Below the pieces are notes generated by a model. That model saw only the letters and a list, made by a program, of their open reading frames with translations. It did not search any database and was not told the DNA's origin. From the NCBI GenBank assembly GCA_948099385.1, contig CANUEZ040000213.1, forward strand, positions 1,612,001-1,676,000: a stretch of 64,000 nucleotides of DNA, written 5' to 3'. A program made the translations under genes and the position numbers. This DNA is from Fasciola hepatica. Taxonomy: Eukaryota; Platyhelminthes; Trematoda; Plagiorchiida; Fasciolidae. Shown here one piece after another: positions 46,190-58,399 of this stretch (position 1 is the stretch's first letter; every line of letters starts with the position of its first letter).

Positions 46190-46470
46190 ATGTGTGCTCT
46201 TAAGCTGCCACGACTCACCCTTCACCCTATATCAGGCCACAGACCAGATGGAAACTTTGTTTGATTGACTATCCTTTGGAGTCTACGTTTCAGGCGCAAA
46301 CCCCAGGTTATCTGACCAACCTGCACTCGGAAGCACCAGACTCGAGTTATGCTCTTGTTAAAGCTCATCAATGGTGCATATCCTCTGCCACATCCAGGGT
46401 TCGAACCCGCGCCTTTCCATTTGGAAGGCTTGTGTGTTAAAACTGCGCTACCCAGCTCCCATCCGAAAAG
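46190..46470 (-). mobile_element. tRNA-derived SINE-like element, family 1 (unit 2)
   Basis: Copy of 19600-19880. Box B core GGGTTCGAACCC lies at 46397-46408 (palindromic) and the A-box-like GGGTAGCGCAGTTTTAAC just before it on the minus strand. The clearer of the two copies. Confidence 0.68.
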
Positions 46471-47448
46471 TGTGATATGGTATGAGTTTGAATCATTGTA
46501 AACGAGTTTGTTCACCAATCTGAGTTCTCTAATTGTGCTTAGTGGAAATAATCGGATATTGGTAATATTGATACAGCCAACTTGTTAACGGACTTGAATA
46601 ATAACAGGTTGTCACTTGTATGGTAGTCAGCTCTTATGAGGGACTTCTGCACCGTCTCTTTTCGGGGGTCTAAGTGGAACAAGGGAAATACGAATCACAT
46701 CCAGGGCTTGATGTTCGATCGGTTTCCCTCCTGGTGAGTCCCAAAGAGTTTGATAATTCAGCTGTACCGAGCTTCTTCCATTTCCACTTGCAAAGTAAAC
46801 GCTGAATAAACGCTGACAAGTGCCACGAAAATCTGACAAGTTTCAACTGAAATAACCCAGGAATGAAATTTCCCCTTATAAATCCATCAACCCTTGAATT
46901 ACTGTAGGATTTGCAGTTCCATTCCATAAGAAAAAGAGAATTTTATACCATATTCACGATGATGGAGCAGGCTTTACTCCAAAACAATCAATGGAGATGA
47001 CTTGGCTATCCAGGGAGACGGGAATGTCTATTAGCCCATTTGATACGTTTTTCAGTGACAGATATTTCTCGAAATCTGTTCGTAAATGACACTATGTTTA
47101 CTCGTCATAGCCATGTGGAACATTATGTCACTACAAGAGACAGTGGGTAGAAGCAAGTGATTTTGATTCAAACAACTCTTTCTGTCTGGATTTTGACAAG
47201 GAAAAACACCATCTGAAGAGAATTGAATTCATTCAGTGGGAAAATTTTCTGATAAATTTCACTAGGCTGTCGAATGGATGGGCGACGTAAGGTAAGCAAC
47301 ATCCGCTTTCGGTCGACGTGAGGCGGGCATTTAGCTACCAACGAAGGTCGTCATGTGTAGGGATAAATGCAAATTACTGTGCAAACCATCTTGTCTAAAA
47401 CCCTCATTTTAATACGATCCACGATGAAGCTCACAAGGCTTACAAAAC

Positions 47449-47697
47449 GTGACTCTTGATAAGAAATTCTCCAAAGAAACTCAGTCTGGTATGCCTGCTG
47501 TTGCAAACCAATTAAGCCCATTGGAATTAGCTGCAATGAATCATGATAAAACTTATCCGGATGGAAGTGTCATCTACAGCACTTTGAACAACGCGAGTTC
47601 TGAGAAGACTACAGGTGTTGTGAAAATTCGAATGAAAAAGATTTTGCTTCGCGATGGGTCTAATTTTCTTCATAATTCACCGAACAAACGTTGTTAA
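47449..47697 (+). CDS. 82-codon open frame (copy 3)
   Basis: Identical to 10587-10835; unknown function. Confidence 0.35.
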   Translation: MTLDKKFSKETQSGMPAVANQLSPLELAAMNHDKTYPDGSVIYSTLNNASSEKTTGVVKIRMKKILLRDGSNFLHNSPNKRC

Positions 47698-47911
47698 TAT
47701 AAAGTTGTGTACTAACTTGATGTAAATAACTAGCTTTAGCCCTGTTCTGTTTCTTGAAAAATGTGAATTTCCTTGGTCTTAGTCAACACGACAAGTTGAC
47801 CGAGTTTGGTAAACGGTCAAATATGAATGTGGTGTAGTACACAAGGATGAGCACTCCTCTGCCTGGGGGTTGTTCGTTGTTCGATCCGCAAAATAAAAAC
47901 CAATTCCGCTG

Positions 47912-48195
47912 TGTCGGTTCAAGTGGTCACTCGCGCAATCACTGTCTCACACGCATGCACCGCTATTGACTGTCTATTGATTGATGGCTTGACCACTCTG
48001 GATCGCATGTACTGCTTGAGTTTGCCAATGGAATATTCACTTGTTAGCTTGCCCGCTTACAAGCGAGTTAACTGATGTGGTAATAAACGGATCCGTTGCG
48101 TACTTAGCTCTCCGTTAATTCCGAACACAACAAACTGCATGAGCAAAAAGGCTCAGTCACTGTTTCATCGGGAACCCACACTTACAATAATTGAA
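47912..48195 (+). repeat. LTR-like segment B (copy 3)
   Basis: Equivalent of 11049-11330. Confidence 0.4.
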
Positions 48196-48539
48196 CAGTA
48201 ATATGGCTTCCAATAGCCTGCTCAATACAGTATTATTTAAAACTATGGAGATCAAGTTTACCACAGATGGTTTTCTCCACTAAGGAATAAGTACTAATCA
48301 CGCCAGGAACAGTTAATTTTGCTGATTAGTGTTGCACAGTAGGAAGAAAAAACACACCAAACGCACAACAGTATTATTTCATGGCTCAATAGAAATTTCG
48401 CTGTTCATAGCAGGGTGGTGGGGAAAAAGGTGATTATTTGAAATGCACGACACTGAAATCAGGTTCGTATGAGCTTCCGGGGCTATGTAATATGATAACA
48501 AACGTGATCGCCACAAAACTGTTGATTATTGATTGACCT

Positions 48540-48934
48540 TTGGCGATCATCTCCTTGCGAGAATCGAGACACCTAGTCCGTCACGTAAAGCTGCCAATTC
48601 ATTCTATCAACACCCTGTTCCTTGACAGTGTTGCAACTTGTTCCCTAGGACAATTTCCATTGCAAAAAACGAGGATTGTTCCTTTCTGTCGACTCTATCA
48701 GCCAGCTGTGTCAGCCAGCTGTGTCAACCAGCTAAAGGTGATCTTATTATTATGCCTGAAACAAATAAAAACATTTGCGAAGAGAATGCGATGCCAAAAA
48801 TTGAAGAGGGGAGAAAGTACAGCTATTTGATGTCCACATCATTCGGAGTTCCCAACCGATTGACAACCAACAGTTCAATCACCAGGTTTTTCATCCCCGA
48901 CTGCCGTTCCCGGAAAAATCGCAACAGGCAATAA
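48540..48934 (+). pseudogene. Gag-proximal open frames (copy 3)
   Basis: Equivalent of 11691-12085, closer to copy 1 than to copy 2. Confidence 0.35.
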
Positions 48935-49131
48935 TTGGTATCTTTGGGGGAAACAAATAAGAAATTTTCTCAAGAGTTTCCGAAACATGTGTTATTCCAA
49001 CGTGATCTACGGCATAATCACGGCAGAGATATTCGACAGGGTGGTTAACTCAAGAAAACTGGGGAATGGGGTTCCTCCGGAGATATTTCGCGCTGTAGAC
49101 AGCTAACTGATACACCGAAACTGGTAACGGA

Positions 49132-49314
49132 ATGATAGACGGGGAATTCCAAGCCCAGATCCAACATGTGGATGAGACCATCTTTACGTATGCGAGTAAC
49201 ATTTGTTACCTAACTGGACGAGGTTTTGCCGATGAATCCCTGAACAGTTTGTCCTCCTCTAGAGTTAAAATGAATTACTTACGTAATTACTGGAAGATTT
49301 GGAAACGTTCGTAG
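49132..49314 (+). pseudogene. Gypsy gag fragment (copy 3)
   Basis: Equivalent of 24697-24879 with seven or so residue differences. Confidence 0.55.
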
Positions 49315-49379
49315 AATGAGCAGAAATACTTGAACGAAGGAACAAACAATCCCAAAAGTGTTTCGCAATTCAGGCACGC

Positions 49380-49760
49380 CACCGCTCAACGGCTGACGCA
49401 ATCGACAATGAAGGGCATACCCCCACAAAGAATCCTAGTGAACCTATACAACATCGCCGTGCACGGGAAATCGAAACAGAAACACCTGGAGAACTTGGTG
49501 GCAGCCTCATAGAGAGTTGAACAATACGGCTTTAAGCTAAAGTCCACAAAATGCCGTTTCCCACAACCCTAGATGAGCTTTTCGGGATAAATAATCTCTT
49601 TTGCTGGAATTCATACTGACCCTGAAAAGATCGAACAGGTAGCAAAATGGTGCACTTCACAAAACTGTAGACGAGAAACGTTTTCTGGGAATGAGGTCGT
49701 ACTTCCGCCCTTTCCCTGTAAAATTTGCTCGTTTTGCCTCTCCTTTCGAAGCGCTGTAAG
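49380..49760 (+). pseudogene. Gypsy RT remnant (copy 3)
   Basis: NLYNIAVHGKSKQKHLE at the YLDD position, then GFKLKSTKCRFPQP and GIHTDPEKIEQVAKW, followed by KRFLGMRSYFRPF (family FLGL..YYR.F). The frame is better kept here than in copy 2, but the catalytic aspartates are absent. Confidence 0.8.
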
Positions 49761-49849
49761 AGGAAAATAAACCGCTCCCGTTGAATGCGGCATGTGACGA
49801 GACCTACGCTGAAAGTCAGTAGATGTTTTACTCCGCGCCTGTACTAACA

Positions 49850-50083
49850 CCACCAAACATGTCACCTTCTGCTGGTCAGTTCATCTTAGATATGAAAGCC
49901 AGTGGTTCGACGATTTGGACGGTATGGACACAAATCAGAGAAGGTGGAAGGGACCACGTATTAGCCTATGGAAGTCAATGCCTGAGTAAATCAGAACTTG
50001 ATTACTACACGACGAGAAAGGAAATATTAGTACTAGGATTTTTCCTGAGACGATTAAGGCGTTATCTAATGGGAGACTTATAG
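49850..50083 (+). pseudogene. Ty3/Gypsy RNase H remnant (copy 3)
   Basis: FILDMKASGSTIWTVWTQ and LSKSELDYYTTRKE. Same loss of the TDAS aspartate. Confidence 0.8.
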
Positions 50084-50349
50084 TTATGAAGAGGATGGCA
50101 TCAGTACTGGCTTTCGTTAGTGCTACTCGCCTCTCTGGTTGGGGTCAAAGGAACGTGGATTATAGTTGGTTAGACATTTTGAGGGATATGGGTCAGGATA
50201 GAAGTCAGTGGCTCGAATGCTTTGCTGTATGCTCGTCTAAATCTCGTGCCAACCACTCACTAAAATGTCATTTCGACAAAACAAATACATGGCGACACCA
50301 AACAGTGAAGTCGCAGCTGAAGGCTTTCAACGATCAAAATTCTAGTAAA

Positions 50350-50565
50350 TGAAACCGCTTATTGACACTTTTTCCCATTGCTTACCGTGGTGGCATCCAT
50401 AGTTTTACTAAACAGAAGCCACACTTTTATGGACAGGAATGGAAATACGACGCCCCAAAGACAGACGACCAAGTTGTGTCAACAATCAGTAAATGGTTGT
50501 CGTGGGTATGTCTGCAACGTGTTGGGCATGCTGAAGCAAGCCAGCCAATCATCTCGTAGTCATAT
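50350..50565 (+). pseudogene. Gypsy integrase core, 3' part, SINE-free (unit 2)
   Basis: FPIAYRGGIHSFTKQKPHF and the rest as at 29502-29714. The preceding bases run directly into the integrase 5' remnant, showing the pre-insertion site for SINE family 2. Confidence 0.8.
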
Positions 50566-50715
50566 GCAGATAGCTAATATATATTAAAGAGAGTTTTTCA
50601 ACAGGAAATCCTCCAGCCCTCTCTTGAAGACTGTTCATAAGATATGACCCCATAAACGCAACCAAACCCAGTGATACCTTCAAAATTCCACAAAGAGTGG
50701 CACGGGCTTTTCACC

Positions 50716-53030
50716 GCTTCAAAGAACAGAAGGAATATAAAATTATGAAAACGCATTTTGCACACGATTTGAGCTTAGATATGGCTCAGAACCTTTATTT
50801 AAGTGAATAATCCTTTTTTCGCATCCATCTTGTAAAATACTATGTTGCAGTAAGACGGGGTCTGCAAAATGCTACCACATTTTGATAAAGAAAATAACTT
50901 CCAAATGGCAATAACTATATCCAGCGAGAAGGTTTCCCAGTAAACTACCGTACTTCATTGTAATAAGGGACGAGTTTAAGTAGGCTGCTTTGTTTTTCCG
51001 CCGCTCTGAAGCAAACCCCATAAGCCGAACAAAGGTAAACACCTGTTGTAATGGCGGATAAATTACACAAACTCGTCTCTAATTGGTTTAGCTATCGATT
51101 TACGTTTTGTGATGTACACCGATATTGAGGGGCTTCCAAACGCGTGACCTTTAGTGAGAAATTCACAGGGAAAATCGTCACAATGGCTTCACAGTCATAA
51201 ATCTCTTTACACCGGTTGTTATGGTCTGCTTTGAATCATCACTGAGCTTGCTGGGGATCAGAGTAAACAATGCAGAATTCATTGGGTTCACAATATCAAT
51301 GTTTCCAGTGTGTCAGATTCGAATTTCTTCTTGGAAGACCACTTTATTGCCGAATACTGCTTCAGGTTATGCTTCCCATGAGAGTGTTCATCTTATAGCG
51401 ATTGGTATATCAACGTAATTGGTCTATGCTTTTAGAGTAGAAAAACCATTGACACCTTGATGGTTCTGTGGTCACAACTGTCCCCTTAAAGCTCCGATTT
51501 GTTTATGATGGATAACTCATTTTCAATGCCGAAGAAAGAAGTTGTTGGGTTTTCTCCTCATTGAGCTACGGAAGTGAAGATAATGTACTTCGACGAGCAC
51601 AGGCTAACTAGTGGCAATAAATATGTGTAGGCACTGAATAAGGATAAGAAACTGAAATAATTGGTTGAGGAAAGAGAAGTCGAATAGATATTTGCCAAAG
51701 GGTAATACGTCCGTGAAACGTTGTAGTGAAAAGTGACATGGAACATATTACTCCTTATTTTCCATTTTTCCCCTTCACACTTTCTCATGTTCGCCAAGTG
51801 AAAAATGGCAAATCCGTTAAAGTGTTCGTTCTATACTCTTCAAAGAGAAGAAAAATGACCCGGAATTTAATCGTGTTTAGTTATCACCAAACGAAATTGT
51901 GCGTGGTTTAAAATTTTGTCTGGGTGCAGAATTTTCTGTAGGGATAGATGACCTCCAAAAGTCAACAAGTTCTTCCGAATAATGAAAATACCATTACTTT
52001 CTCTCAAGTCTTACAACAGAAAGCTTTTCGTACTTACAGTGTTTTACTGAAAATAAGATCCAATCATATAATTATTTCAGCCTAAAAAATTGGACTAGGG
52101 ATTATTTTTGAGATGTCTGATTTTCCATGTTCATTGATAATCTACTTTTAGTTTTGACCAAAATTCTACATGCATTCAAATATAGTCATGTCATCATCTT
52201 TAATATCATCATGAATCTTCAAATCCCGCTTCCCAGCTTCAATTTCTCCTTGCTCAACTTCTTCTAGAACTATTCACCTGTCTTCCTCTTGTTCACGAAT
52301 AAAGTTCACCTTAACCGAACATTCATTGTTTATGTAGCCTACTCGTGTTGTAGTGGTCTGATCACAGGATTTCTTCACGTGAACTAGGCTTCAAACATTT
52401 TCCACGCTGGTTTCTCAGTCGTCTTTTGCAAATGTAGTCCTTCATTTCTATGACTAAATGGTTCTTAAACAGTTTATATACTGCAGTATGAAGCGATTAG
52501 AGATATTAAATAATTCCCGTGGGAATCATTGTTAAATCCATACTAATATCTGAGAAACTGTTCTCCTCGTCCTAAGCGCCGTGGGTAATGGCTGAATCCT
52601 AGAATAACAGACCTCGTTTATCCCCTGACAAAACAAGATGCAGAATCAAGTCAAAACACTTTCTTATAACTGCTTATTGGAATGAGACACATTCAGATGA
52701 AAGAACGTAAAAACCTGAAACACCTTCAAATTTGATCAGTTCAGACGTGAGGGTCTTCAATCTAATAAATGATGTGAAATCCGCTATGGGTGGAGAATAT
52801 ACAGGTTGATTCTTCATTATCTATAAGATTTAGGCTCATCATTCCTAGGCTCATTTCGACAAATAATCCTTAAATTTCTTCATCTGTCAAACTATAAGGA
52901 ACAGTACTTCTGGAAGATGTCCACGGCCAATCCAAGGCTACCGAAAAAGGAAAGTGACCGTTGATGTTGGGAAGCGAACCCAGGACGTCATGATCAACGA
53001 ATGAGACAATCTCTATAGATTCTATGGCAT
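50716..53030. other. Unassigned DNA (unit 2 copy of 12890-15200)
   Basis: Begins abruptly where the integrase C-terminus stops (50715). Same protein-like but broken minus-strand stretch around 51900-52400 as in unit 1. Confidence 0.45.
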
Positions 53031-53211
53031 TGGTAGAATTTTATTGCTCAATAACACAGCGTAGTCGAGATCGTTGGTAGGTTGTCGACGTTTCGGTCAC
53101 CACGGGTAACCTGTTTTCAAGACTGGGTTTACAACCGAATGAAACTGGTAACGTCGACAACCTACCAACGATCTCGACTACGCTGTGTTATTGAGCAATA
53201 AAATTCTACCA
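53031..53211. repeat. Perfect 62-bp inverted repeat with hammerhead-like spacer (unit 2)
   Basis: Arms 53031-53092 and 53150-53211, identical to unit 1. The only spacer change is C to T at 53107, turning a G-T pair in the putative stem II into A-T on the minus strand (GGTTACC with GGTGACC). Confidence 0.55.
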
Positions 53212-55250
53212 TAACATTTCACATGGCGCATCGATTTTTCGATACATTCCGAACCGATTTCATTTCTAACACATTAATTCTACGGCATTGTTTTATTTCG
53301 GACAAGTGCTTCTCAGTGCCGAACGAGATATTAGAATTAGGCAGGTCAGCATGAATAGGAAAATCTGAAATCAAAACGGACAAAACAGAGAGATGTCAAA
53401 CACTCGTGGTTGCAGAATTTGCAAAATATGCGGGCCCAGAGAACTATTTGAATCCCAATTCAGTAGAAGATAATCCTCGTATTTTCGTCGTCAGGATAAT
53501 GTGTGCAAATCAGTCTATTCGGGGCATTCTTTAATTATATCATAATAAGAACAGTTTGCATGCATGGGGAAACCATATGAAACAATAAAAGCCTATGCAT
53601 CCATAAAGTGGTGATTCCGGTATTCGATTCATCATTCCAGTAACTGTTTTCTAGTTAAAATCAACTAAGAATATTCTATTTACTAGGATACCTGATACAC
53701 ATTCCTGCGGTGCAAACGGACAATACTTACTCACACAAATGTCAAACGAGACCATATTTAGGCATTGTTTTTGTCCCCACTGTGATTGCATTTACTCATG
53801 GGCCTATTCAAACCCATTTTAATAACACGTTACTATTTCCTGATCGTGGCAACAGTATCTGCGAGCAACAAACGTTCGTACTGGTACGAAAGAGGGCAAC
53901 CTGAATAATTTGTACAGATCGAGACAGGACTCGAGACTTGAAGACGGAGAATAAACTGAGCTTGAGAGATTCGAATGGGAAACATGCTAAAACCGTTCCC
54001 ATTCTGATATTGCTGTGAGCTCATTTACACCGACTTTACGCATGATTCGTAATCTGTGATCAGTAAAGCATCGGAGCCGAGAGTCATCAATACGGGTGGT
54101 ATTTCGGTTGTTGCTGAAGTTAAGTGCTGCATGCCTAATGTCGGTGAATCATAATCCTACTCGACCGGTCCAATTCCCAGCTCCAGCTCGACAGGTGCAC
54201 ATCGCCACAGAGGATTCCCAACACACTAACGAAAACAGTGATAAAATATTTCCCGTAATAGCAGCTCATCGTTCCCCTGAAGTTTTGAGATTTTTTAACA
54301 AATAGGATGGAATTTCGACTTGATTATTTTTTTACTATGCTGTGAGCAGCTAATTTGCATGAAACGTTAGTAATTTTTGAAGTTCGCCCCAGAATACGTG
54401 GTAAATCAGGAAAAAAAATATTCAATTCGAATGAGTTCAACCACTGACTGACAAATGGTAACCAGTTTCTATTCCTGTATTCCTCAGTAATGTCTTGATG
54501 AAGAATCCCAAATCTGATACCGAAATTATTGGCTTTAAGAACTGGTGTAGGTCGCAGTTTAGGAGGAAGGTTTTCATTAGTTCTTATGTACTAATGGTGG
54601 CATCTCGGCTGATGATGAAAAGTTTGTCCCCTGAATTCCAAGCTCACTAATCAGAGGTTGTTGAAGACGCGCAGGCATACGATTTCAGAATTCTCCGGGA
54701 ACCTCACACTTCTATCCTGTTGAACAACAGTAATTCAGTGTCGGGTAACAATATGCGAAAATTCAACTCAAATCGGTCAACAAACAAAACTAGACTTGTG
54801 ATCTCCGAATTCCGCTACAGATTCGCGGAAGTAAAATAAACCGAGTAGTGAAGAATATGTTACCAAAACGAAAGTGTACCACATTTCTCCGACACTGATA
54901 CCAATTTAAACCATGAGCACCGACAAGTCAAATCAGAACGTTTCCAACATAAGCCTTACTTCCTGAATAGGCCCCAATGAGAAGCGACATATACTGAGTG
55001 ATCCGATAAGGCAGAAGTATGCTGACGACTATGGTCAGGTCACAACGGATAAGACAATTTAAAAGTGGCGTATTTTCAAATTGATTCGTCCAAAAAATAC
55101 TAAAATAGTAACGAGAAATAGGGAAGCTCGAGTCTCATTCGCAAAACGATTCGTATGAGAAAAACTGCCGTGGGGCTCGATTGAATTGTTTTGATCGTTT
55201 GATCGATAAATGAGGTCAGGAGTGAATAATCGATTAGAATGTATCGTTTG
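53212..55250. other. Unassigned DNA (unit 2 copy of 15382-15861 and 17081-18420)
   Basis: The 15862-17080 segment is missing at about 53695-53705. A stretch of about 190 bp near 55015-55200 is unit-2-specific relative to 18380. Confidence 0.5.
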
Positions 55251-55269
55251 CACGTCTCATATATTGCAA

Positions 55270-56840
55270 GATGGACCCACGTAGGGTGCTCCGCAACTAA
55301 ACTGAAATTGATAAATCAGATTCGATTTGGTGTACAGATGTGGACGTTGTTTCACCGACGGTGTGGGGATCTCAATCGTTCGATGAACAATTCTGAGGTC
55401 AGCTGCATAATATGTTCGGGCAAGTGCTGATCCAAGTGGTCGTTTGAGCAAGCAATTGATGTCATCACGTTTGAATGGAAGACAAAGGGTGACTAGTAGT
55501 TTTTCTGCTGAACAATCCGTTTGTCTGATCAATTTAGGATTGCTGTGCCTTTGAAAAACGCATCGGGATAAGCGTTTCCAGTCAAAGATTCTTTCAGCTG
55601 TCGTAGTTCGTTGTCAATCATGTCTTCTGTGCAGATATGTCGTGCTGTTTGAAATAGTGTTCGGACCAGACCACGTTCATATTCCACAGACACAAAGCTG
55701 TCAAATTGCAAGCATTGGCCTGTCCAAGTTTCTTTTCGGTAAAAAGATCTAGCGATTGTTCCATCATTCTTCCTAGTCATTTTAATGTCGAGGAAGTGCA
55801 GTGTATGTTCGCGTTCTGCTTCCATCGTAAATCGTATATTCGGATGCAGGCGATCGAGTTCATCCATAATCCATGTTGTCTCTTCTAGACTTATTGTGAT
55901 GACTAGAACATGATCAGCGTATCGTTTGTAAAGTTGTGAACGTTGGAGGATTTTGCTCGCCTTTTCCTCAAGATGAGCCATAAATATATGTGCCAGAATG
56001 GGACTCAATGGAGTTCCCATTGGGACACCGTCAATTTGTATGTAAGCCCGACCAAGGAAGGAGAACGATACGTTTGTTGTGCACAGTAGTAATTGTCTAA
56101 CCAGAACTGATACTGGTATACCGATTTTCAGTTGGTTTTGCTCCACATGGTCACAGATGATACGTATGATCTCCCGACCGGGAACCATACAGTTGTGCAA
56201 TTTGAGTTCCTTTTGGCTTCAGATGGTGAGCTGTGCTTTCATCGATGAAGTGTCCTTCTAGTAGAAACTGTACTTCTGTCGATATCTGTTGTTCTAGTTC
56301 TTTAGGCTCTTCACAGTCATCTTCGAGTACAAACTTGCTGGAATCATGAAGAACACTTTCCATCTTCTTCTCATAATCATTCCGATCGATCAGCACTGCT
56401 CCGGACCCCTTGTTAGGGCGTAAAACTAACAAATCAGGTCGCAACTGTAGCTCTTCAATGGCGGATGTGAATGTGCTCAGCTTTGCTTTGAACGAAGTCT
56501 CCGCAGCTTTTCAAGTTCGTTTGACTATTTGTAGTTGTTCGAATGGATATTCGAATTGCGCCTGTCTTCATGCTGTGTAATTTACTCGGTGGTATGCACA
56601 AACGTAGACCAAACGAAAGAGCCTGTAGTTGAAGTTCATTCGTGCAACCGATGACAAATTGTTCACAAACTTTTCTCGTTGTTTCGGAAAATTTGGTTCG
56701 GCTAACTTGTGAACGATGGAATTGTGAAGCTTGTTAAATGTACAAAGTTTGGCTTTTCGTATGATTTCCATGCACAAATTGGTAAATTTGATTCGGCTAA
56801 CGAGGCTCAGTTCGTCAAGAATTATTGATCATTCGATGCA
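55270..56840 (-). mobile_element. PLE3 nearly complete but with internal deletion (unit 2)
   Basis: Reading the minus strand: N-terminal helices (KLHNSIVHKLAEPNFPKQRE and KFVNNLSS, 56568-56777); RPNKGSGAVLIDRNDYEKKM at about 56375-56435; QIAQLYG at 56190, where the sequence jumps directly to PGREIIRIICDH, omitting the HKPG...SFD part of RT; DGVPMGTPLSPILAHIFMAHL; KRYADHVLVI at 55910-55921 (second aspartate of YADD changed to histidine); thumb; then the endonuclease truncated at TYVG near 55280 as in unit 1. The 223-codon frame 55529-56200 is the longest in the window. Confidence 0.88.
56183..56553 (-). repeat. Left arm of 371-bp inverted repeat
   Basis: Reverse complement of 57679-58049 without any indel and with only a handful of mismatches. 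Both arms are the PLE3 N-terminal/RT-fingers region; spacer 1125 bp. Confidence 0.92.
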
Positions 56841-57345
56841 CGTGGTCTGAAGTGTCGTTAGATTTTCTTTATAATCATCAATCTGACATCACATCAAACG
56901 TCTCAAATTCCTGGTAGAGGCACATATCTTATTCCTCCGTAAGCGTTTGCAAAACGTAATCGGGTATCTGTTGCAACGGACACACTTTGTTCCAGAAAAT
57001 TAATACGAACTCGAATCGTGGCAATTTTACATCTCAATCTGACTAGGTCATCGAGAGACCTAATGGTTGATTTCGGGAGACGAGATCTGAGGAAATTTAG
57101 GCATGCTTTTCACGAAATAATCTTGAAAAGAAAAGCCACAGTTGCAACATTGCACGATTCATGTCCGGGACGATTTCGCTGCATCTCAACATGGTGCACA
57201 CTGCACAACCATACTGTTTATATAAGTTCATGTAAAACCATAATTTTCGATAAATATAGGGGAAATTTCAATAGTCAAGTTACGTCACCATGGTAAAGAC
57301 ACATGAACAAAGAACTGTTTCTGTTGACACAATATAAGGTTTCCA
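56841..57345. other. Unassigned DNA between PLE3 pieces
   Basis: 57000-57345 matches 27830-28180 of the tandem array, including its 92-codon frame. 56841-57000 is seen only here. Confidence 0.45.
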
Positions 57346-57575
57346 TCAATGTATGGCAATGGTTTGAACAAACCTCAAAAGCCTGGTATTCTTTGCCACG
57401 TATATGACCCGAAACGCAGTACTTCGGTCAGCTGGATGTTGCGTCATCAGAGGATGACGAGCGACGGCCGACGACGGGATCTTATGGTTTCGAACGTTGT
57501 CATTGTGCCTTTGATCTGACCCTGATTGCATCACAAAACGTTGTACCCATTTTGGAATATATTCAATCACTCGGT
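57346..57575 (-). mobile_element. PLE3 endonuclease C-terminus (unit 2)
   Basis: Equivalent of the last 74 codons of 28187-28858 (IEYIPKWVQRFVMQSGSDQR, ARHPLMTQHPADRSTAF). Cut off at about 57570, before the YIG box. Confidence 0.8.
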
Positions 57576-57678
57576 ATTTCTGTCTTGTTTTTCATGAACA
57601 CGTCTAACATCAGACGTTCCCACCTTGCCTCATGGGTGATGGTTTATCAATTGTTTCCTCAGATCTTTTTTCAGCATT

Positions 57679-58049
57679 CGAATATCTATTCGAACAACTA
57701 CAAATAGTCAAACCAACTTGAAAAGATGCGGAGACTTCGTTCAAAGCAAAGCTGAGCACATTCACATCCGCCATTGAAGAGCTACAGTTGCGACCTGATT
57801 TGTTAGTTTTACGCCCTAACAAGGGGTCCGGAGCAGTGCTGATCGATCGGAATGATTATGAGAAGAAGATGGAAAGTGTTCTTCATGATTCCAGCAAGTT
57901 TGTACTCGAAGATGACTGTGAAGAGCCTAAAGAACTAGAACAACAGATATCGACAGAAGTACAGCTTTTACTAGAAGGACACTTCATCGATGAAAGCACA
58001 GCTCACCATCTGAAGCCAAAAGGAACTCAAATTGCACAACTGTATGGTT
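57679..58049 (+). repeat. Right arm of 371-bp inverted repeat
   Basis: Pairs with 56183-56553. Confidence 0.92.
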
Positions 58050-58087
58050 TACCGAAACTACACAAACCCGGAGTGCCACTTGGACCA

Positions 58088-58088
58088 A

Positions 58089-58129
<41 letters not shown>

Positions 58130-58178
58130 ATTATAATAATAATACTACTATTATCTTTCTATCTATCTATCTATCTAT
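58088..58178. repeat. Compound microsatellite (ACT)n-(ATA)n-(TCTA)n inside PLE3 RT
   Basis: About 90 bp between the codons for the P(L/R)P box and the following SP box, positions normally four to six residues apart in PLE RTs. It creates a poly-leucine/isoleucine run in the open frame. Confidence 0.93.
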
Positions 58179-58399
58179 GACAAATTCACCGCAACACGAA
58201 TTGGCCAAATGGCTGGAGAAACTGCTCGAGCCAGTTCATAAATCAATGGTCAGACACACTATCAAAGACAGTTCAGAAGTAGTAAAGCTTTTGGACCAGA
58301 TCACGCTTTGGTCGCCTTAGATTATGAAAGAATTTGGAGTTCTGAATGCAAGTAGTCGCCCTTAACTAGGTTCAGTTTTGAAGCGACCTTCGCCAAACA

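Larger units (their letters stand above)
46490..50715 (+). mobile_element. Gypsy-like composite block, copy 3 (unit 2)
   Basis: Joins the equivalent of 8060 to 10080 directly at about 46936, removing LTR-like segment A. Further on it resembles copy 1 near 48540 (no 78-bp stretch) but copy 2 at 48930-49320 (gag kept), so it is a mosaic of both. Runs from RNase H straight into integrase at about 50310, then breaks off at 50715. Confidence 0.78.
57640..58320 (+). mobile_element. PLE3 5' end in plus orientation, split by a microsatellite
   Basis: RPNKGSGAVLIDRNDYEKKM, ESVLHDSSKFVLEDD, STAHHLKPKGTQIAQLYG and LPKLHKPGVPL(G)PI run clean to 58087. After a compound microsatellite, MTNSPQHELAKWLEKLLEPV (from 58178) resumes the RT fingers in another frame. 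Ends near 58320 at DQITL. This supplies part of the segment missing from the minus-strand copy next door. Confidence 0.83.
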
